From Mycteria americana (taxonomy: Eukaryota > Chordata > Aves > Ciconiiformes > Ciconiidae), in assembly GCF_035582795.1 (NCBI RefSeq), contig NC_134366.1, forward strand, positions 109,809,756 to 109,873,755: a stretch of DNA of 64,000 bases, written 5' to 3'. The position numbers and the translations under genes are program-made. Shown in pieces: positions 60,141-64,000 of the stretch. The notes beneath the pieces were generated by a model. It searched no databases. It saw only the letters and a list, made by a program, of their open reading frames with translations, and was not told the origin of the DNA. Within the stretch, counting starts at the first letter, position 1. The number at the start of each line of letters is the position of its first letter.

Positions 60141-63100
60141 GTCTGGATCTATAGGATTTTGTTCTGCTTAAATTTTTTTGACTAGATTAGTGATTTTTGT
60201 ATTAAAATTATCGAGATGATGCATTCCCAAATTTAGAGAGTTTTCTGTTCATGCAAAGACTTCTTACCCTCTTGCTCCCTGAAAATTTAAGCCATGCTGG
60301 CGTGAGTACTTTATACCTCCATACCTGCAAGTGTGCCAAAGGGATTTCACTGAGCTGGGGGTTAAGCGGTAGAAGCTTGTGCTGGTGGTTGGGGGTGGCA
60401 CCGGGGGCTGAGCAGCCCAGCTCGGCTGCGGGGGATGCAGATCCCTGTCTCTGGATGGTGATCTGGTGAAGTTCTGCCTCCGCTTCCCAGGGTGGCAACT
60501 TTTGCTAAGGCTGCGAAAGAAATATATTTTATTTGTGGTTTGGAGCTTTAGAATTTATTTTATTAATCAATCAGCTGGATGTAAATTAAAGAGCATGGTC
60601 TATTGAAACTTCTGTGTAGGTGGGTGGTGATCAACCCTAAGGAAAAGCCTGCTTCCTTTTCGCAAGGGATCTCCTCCTGCATTCTCCCACCCTTCCCCTT
60701 GTCCCCCTCCTGCAGGTGAGGACAGCCCAAATGGCAGCCAGAGGCACTCAGCAGATCTCAGGAAGACAAACTACAAAGGGAAATTCCTATGAAGCTGGGA
60801 ATTTGCTGGCGAGGACTGGAGTATCCTGACGACTTCAGGGAGTTAAGAGATGACCTCTGCTGAAGCTCAGCCGCTAGTCAATGTGGATGCCTGACACAGT
60901 CATCTCTTGTTCCTGAGTCATCACTGGTTTCTCTTTTAAGTCCAAAAAAGTGTCCTGACACTTAAGTCTTTTAAGTCCAAACTGAAGACCATGTTTCGTG
61001 AGTGTTTGCTTTTCTTAGTAGAGGATCTGTATTCAAGGGTGCATGTGCATTACTAAAGCAACCAAAAGACATTACACGCCTGTGCCAGTGGGTTACAGAA
61101 TGAGAGTGACCTCTCATCGTAACAGCAATTTATATATAAGTTCTGTTAAACCCAATCTCCCGCTGAAACTTGGTTACTCTCTGGAAGCTGCTAGGATGAA
61201 CAATAACATCAGTTTATAAAGTACCTTTATAAATTTTGTTTGAAGACTACTTACTTTTTGATGCCATTATATAAAGTTGCCGGTATTGTCAGATGATATT
61301 TTTTGCAAAAAAAGTTCCCATTTCAGTTCTTATCCAAAGTCCTGGATCTCTGGAAGAGTCTCTGGAAGAAGTCCTGGTCTCTAGAAGAAACAGAAAGTGA
61401 TAAAAAAAATTAAGATTATTAAATATAGTGTTTACTAGATAAAAGCAAATTGAATGTGCATAGAGTGTGTCATCCCTAATTATTTAAAAGTAGGTATTGT
61501 TCTACCTTAATGAAAACAAAGTTATTTTTATGATTTTTGCAGGTATATTTAATAGACATAACCCAGAAAACCATTTTATGTAGGAATCCATGCTTATGCA
61601 CATTATTTCAAGGACCTATCCACATGAAATAACTAGCTTGTTTCAGGGCCAGTTCAAAGACAAAGGATTCATCCACCTATACATCTGTTAATTCAAAATG
61701 CAAAAATATATTTATTTGTATCCATGGATTTTATTCCCTGTTGTGTCTTCTTGACAGGGGAAAGCTTAATGGTATGTTAATAGCAAATAAAAAGCCTAAG
61801 GGTGATGAGGAGACGAGTCTGTGGTTTGACACATGCAAGTTGCAGTTTATGAGTTAAGAGAAACATATCTTCTCTTGTATGCTGAAGAATCATATTATGT
61901 TTTACGAAAGAAATCTCTGATGTTTTTCTTCTGCCTCTTGCACTTGTCCTGCAGGACAAAACCAGACGCATCAGAGCAACGCTGTGGGCTGCATTTCAGC
62001 ACTCGTACCTTTGCGTTAAAACATCGCATCAGGGTATGGTAAGTTCCACCACTACTTTGTAACCTATTAGTACTATGTATTGACGAATCTCATCTCGTTG
62101 TACTCTTTGGCATGCATCCAAATCTTCCGATACACAAAGTTAATGATGACATTTTCAATGAGTTTCGCTGGTGTAAAATGTGGACAGTTCAAGAAATTTA
62201 GAAATGGAGGGTAGTCCCAGCTATGCAGACCTTATTTTGGTGATTGTACAATGCCCTTCGAGAAGAGGCAAATATAATTTACAGAGGGTTTCCATACAAG
62301 GGGCTTGCAGTTTCTACTGTTCCCAGGAGATGGCATACATCTTTTGGAAAAAAATGTCTGCTCACTTCCTAAAGGAGCAGTGAGGTGTAGGAGGAAATAC
62401 TTCAATGCACCATTCAGTCCTGCGATCTCCACTTGAAAAATTGAAAGTCAGTTGGCAAACCCCTTGGGATTTAAGAGAGATGGAATGGGGATTGCCATCC
62501 ACAGAGGAGAGTTTGTATGAATAGCTCAGCAGGAGGAGGGCGAAGAATCCCCACCCAGCAACCGCATTTTCTTTGTGGCATAATATATGTAAGACTATAA
62601 TACAATGCCCTCCTACTTTCATCTTTCTATATTGCCACTCATCAGCATTACAAAGAATGTAGCTATTAAAAGAACTGCCTCTTGGCACCCAAAAGCCATA
62701 GCACTGTATTTTCTACAACAAAAAAACTCAAGCCTCTATTATTTGTTTTGCTACATTTGCAGCAGTCTCCCCATTAAGCTTGCTTCTCACAGCTCCCTGA
62801 TCTCATTCCCTGTTGGATCTAGATCAGACACACAAGAGGTCAGGCTGACTTTCAAACCTTCTTGCGGGCTGGCAGGCATAGAAAAGTGTAACAGTAATAA
62901 GGATTAAAAAGTTCTCAGATGGGCCTACCAATGTGGAGAGCCCCTCCCTTCCCCAGACTTGCCACCCTCTGAAACCCTTGGCATAAACACCGGAGCCAGA
63001 TTTATCAAGAGAGCTTGTATTAACCCCTAGTTATTCAGGCCAGCACTTGCAAGCATGGGGGCCCGTCCTGGAGCTTCTACAAATACGCTCTTAGGCACTT

Positions 63101-63318
63101 CAGTGAGGTTTTCAAAGGTCCTGCAGCTCCTGCTAACGGAATAGAATTGCCACCAATTTCTTGTGGTAATCCCAAATCTTGGAAGTGCATTCTGAGGCAG
63201 TGAAGGGCCATTGGACATCGCGCTCATTACTGGCACACCAGTGTGTAGGTGTTTGTGGTAAATGGGAACTGGTATGTCATGACTCGTGACACACTGCCTC
63301 TATGTTCAAAGTTACATT

Positions 63319-63338
63319 AAAAAAAAAAAAAAAAAAAA
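63319..63338. repeat. A20 homopolymer run
   Basis: Twenty consecutive A residues. No AATAAA precedes it at the expected distance and no retrocopied gene body is recognisable upstream. Confidence 0.9.
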
Positions 63339-64000
63339 GATTAAAAAACTCTTGCTGAAAGGGAAGCAATGTGACCAGCAGCAATGGCTACAAGAACCAA
63401 AATCTAATCTATCAGCAGTCACCTCCCTACCTGCTGACAGCCAAGACTAAGGTAGCTGCAGTGGAGAAAGCAGTGCATTGTGTCAGTCGCTGAAGGAAGC
63501 TGCAGCCAGAAGGAAAATAAGAAATATTTAAGAATTGGTTGCCCAGCTACTGCAGCAACCAGCATCTTCACCACACATTGCAGTCGAGGGATTAGCTTGA
63601 CTGCAAGTAGGGTCAGGTCTAAAATTCATCACAGGGAATGTGTAAGGTTCCATACCTGCGTGTTCCAGAGCAAGATGCTGGGCACAGGACTCCTGATTCA
63701 TCAGGTCCAGACCGTTACATTGCAGGCAACCTAGGCACTGATTTGTGGGAGTATAGAGAGGGGGTGCAAATTAAAGAGGGCTGTAACCCTCAACAGTCGC
63801 TGCCAGGGCTTGCATGTGCTCTTTGTTCTATGGTGGGTACATGGTTGCGCCTCCCCCTTCCTCCCATGAGCACCAGAGCTGGAACCATTCTCACAGCCAC
63901 TATAAAAAAGCCCCTAAACAGGATGCATAGCTCCACATCTCCCTAGTTTGTTACTGCTGCCATTCACGGGGACCAACCTTTAGCTAAGGCCTCGCTGTTC

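Larger units (their letters stand above)
58625..64000. other. Intergenic or intronic AT-rich stretch
   Basis: No gene identified. Weak ancient-repeat words occur at 59970-60140, and at 63090-63140 (GGCACTTCAGTGAGGTTTTC then CCTGCAGCTCCTGC). An A20 run is at 63319-63338. The GC-richer interval around 60340-60500 has overlapping open frames on both strands and no known motif. Confidence 0.5.

Noticed and set aside
63000..63340. Processed pseudogene ending in the A20 run
   Set aside because: No AATAAA at the right distance, no coding remnant upstream and no target-site duplication seen.
1..64000. Endogenous retrovirus, DNA transposon, tRNA, rRNA, CRISPR or prophage features
   Set aside because: No LTR pair, gag/pol/env motif, transposase motif, cloverleaf gene or spaced identical repeats were found on reading either strand.

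Overview
The window looks like nuclear DNA of a sauropsid, most probably a bird. Most of it is AT-rich and non-coding. The only clear interspersed repeats are fragments of CR1-type LINEs, all missing their 5' ends. One ends in six copies of the 8-bp unit ATTCTGTG, the usual CR1 3' terminus. Clear CR1 sequence covers roughly 8 % of the window, a low load that fits a bird. There is no operon structure, ribosome binding site, tRNA, rRNA or CRISPR array, and I see no viral or prophage gene.

The dominant functional landmark is one CpG island at about 5220-6720. It carries four NRF-1-type palindromic motifs and a GC box. On the minus strand it also holds a short first coding exon (5929 down to 5869): an ATG in good Kozak context, an N-terminus with an AT-hook-like PRGRPPK motif, and a clean splice donor. 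That gene reads leftwards. Positions 1-5868 should then be its first intron, possibly with later exons; three minus-strand candidates (160-255, 1219-1337, 3400-3523) are listed at low confidence and do not yet join into one consistent model. I could not name the gene. A possible short divergent plus-strand transcript could run from the island to a poly(A) signal at 7127.

From about 7150 to 64000 I see no convincing protein-coding gene. This stretch reads as intergenic or intronic sequence with CR1 copies at 15420-16960 (+, old), 25735-26400 (-), 26640-27250 (-), 32165-33652 (+, reverse transcriptase domain with a damaged catalytic box), 44781-44962 (+) and 58470-58623 (+, youngest looking). 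There are also remnants of much older amniote SINE-like repeats (21240-21565, 46940-47030, 55890-56020 and several weaker ones). Short tandem and inverted repeats are scattered through it, and a few segments rich in homeodomain, octamer and forkhead-like words could be conserved enhancers. Long open frames in this region behave like chance frames.

No previously undescribed biological system is evident. The points most worth checking are the identity of the AT-hook gene, its candidate exons, and the possible conserved elements.
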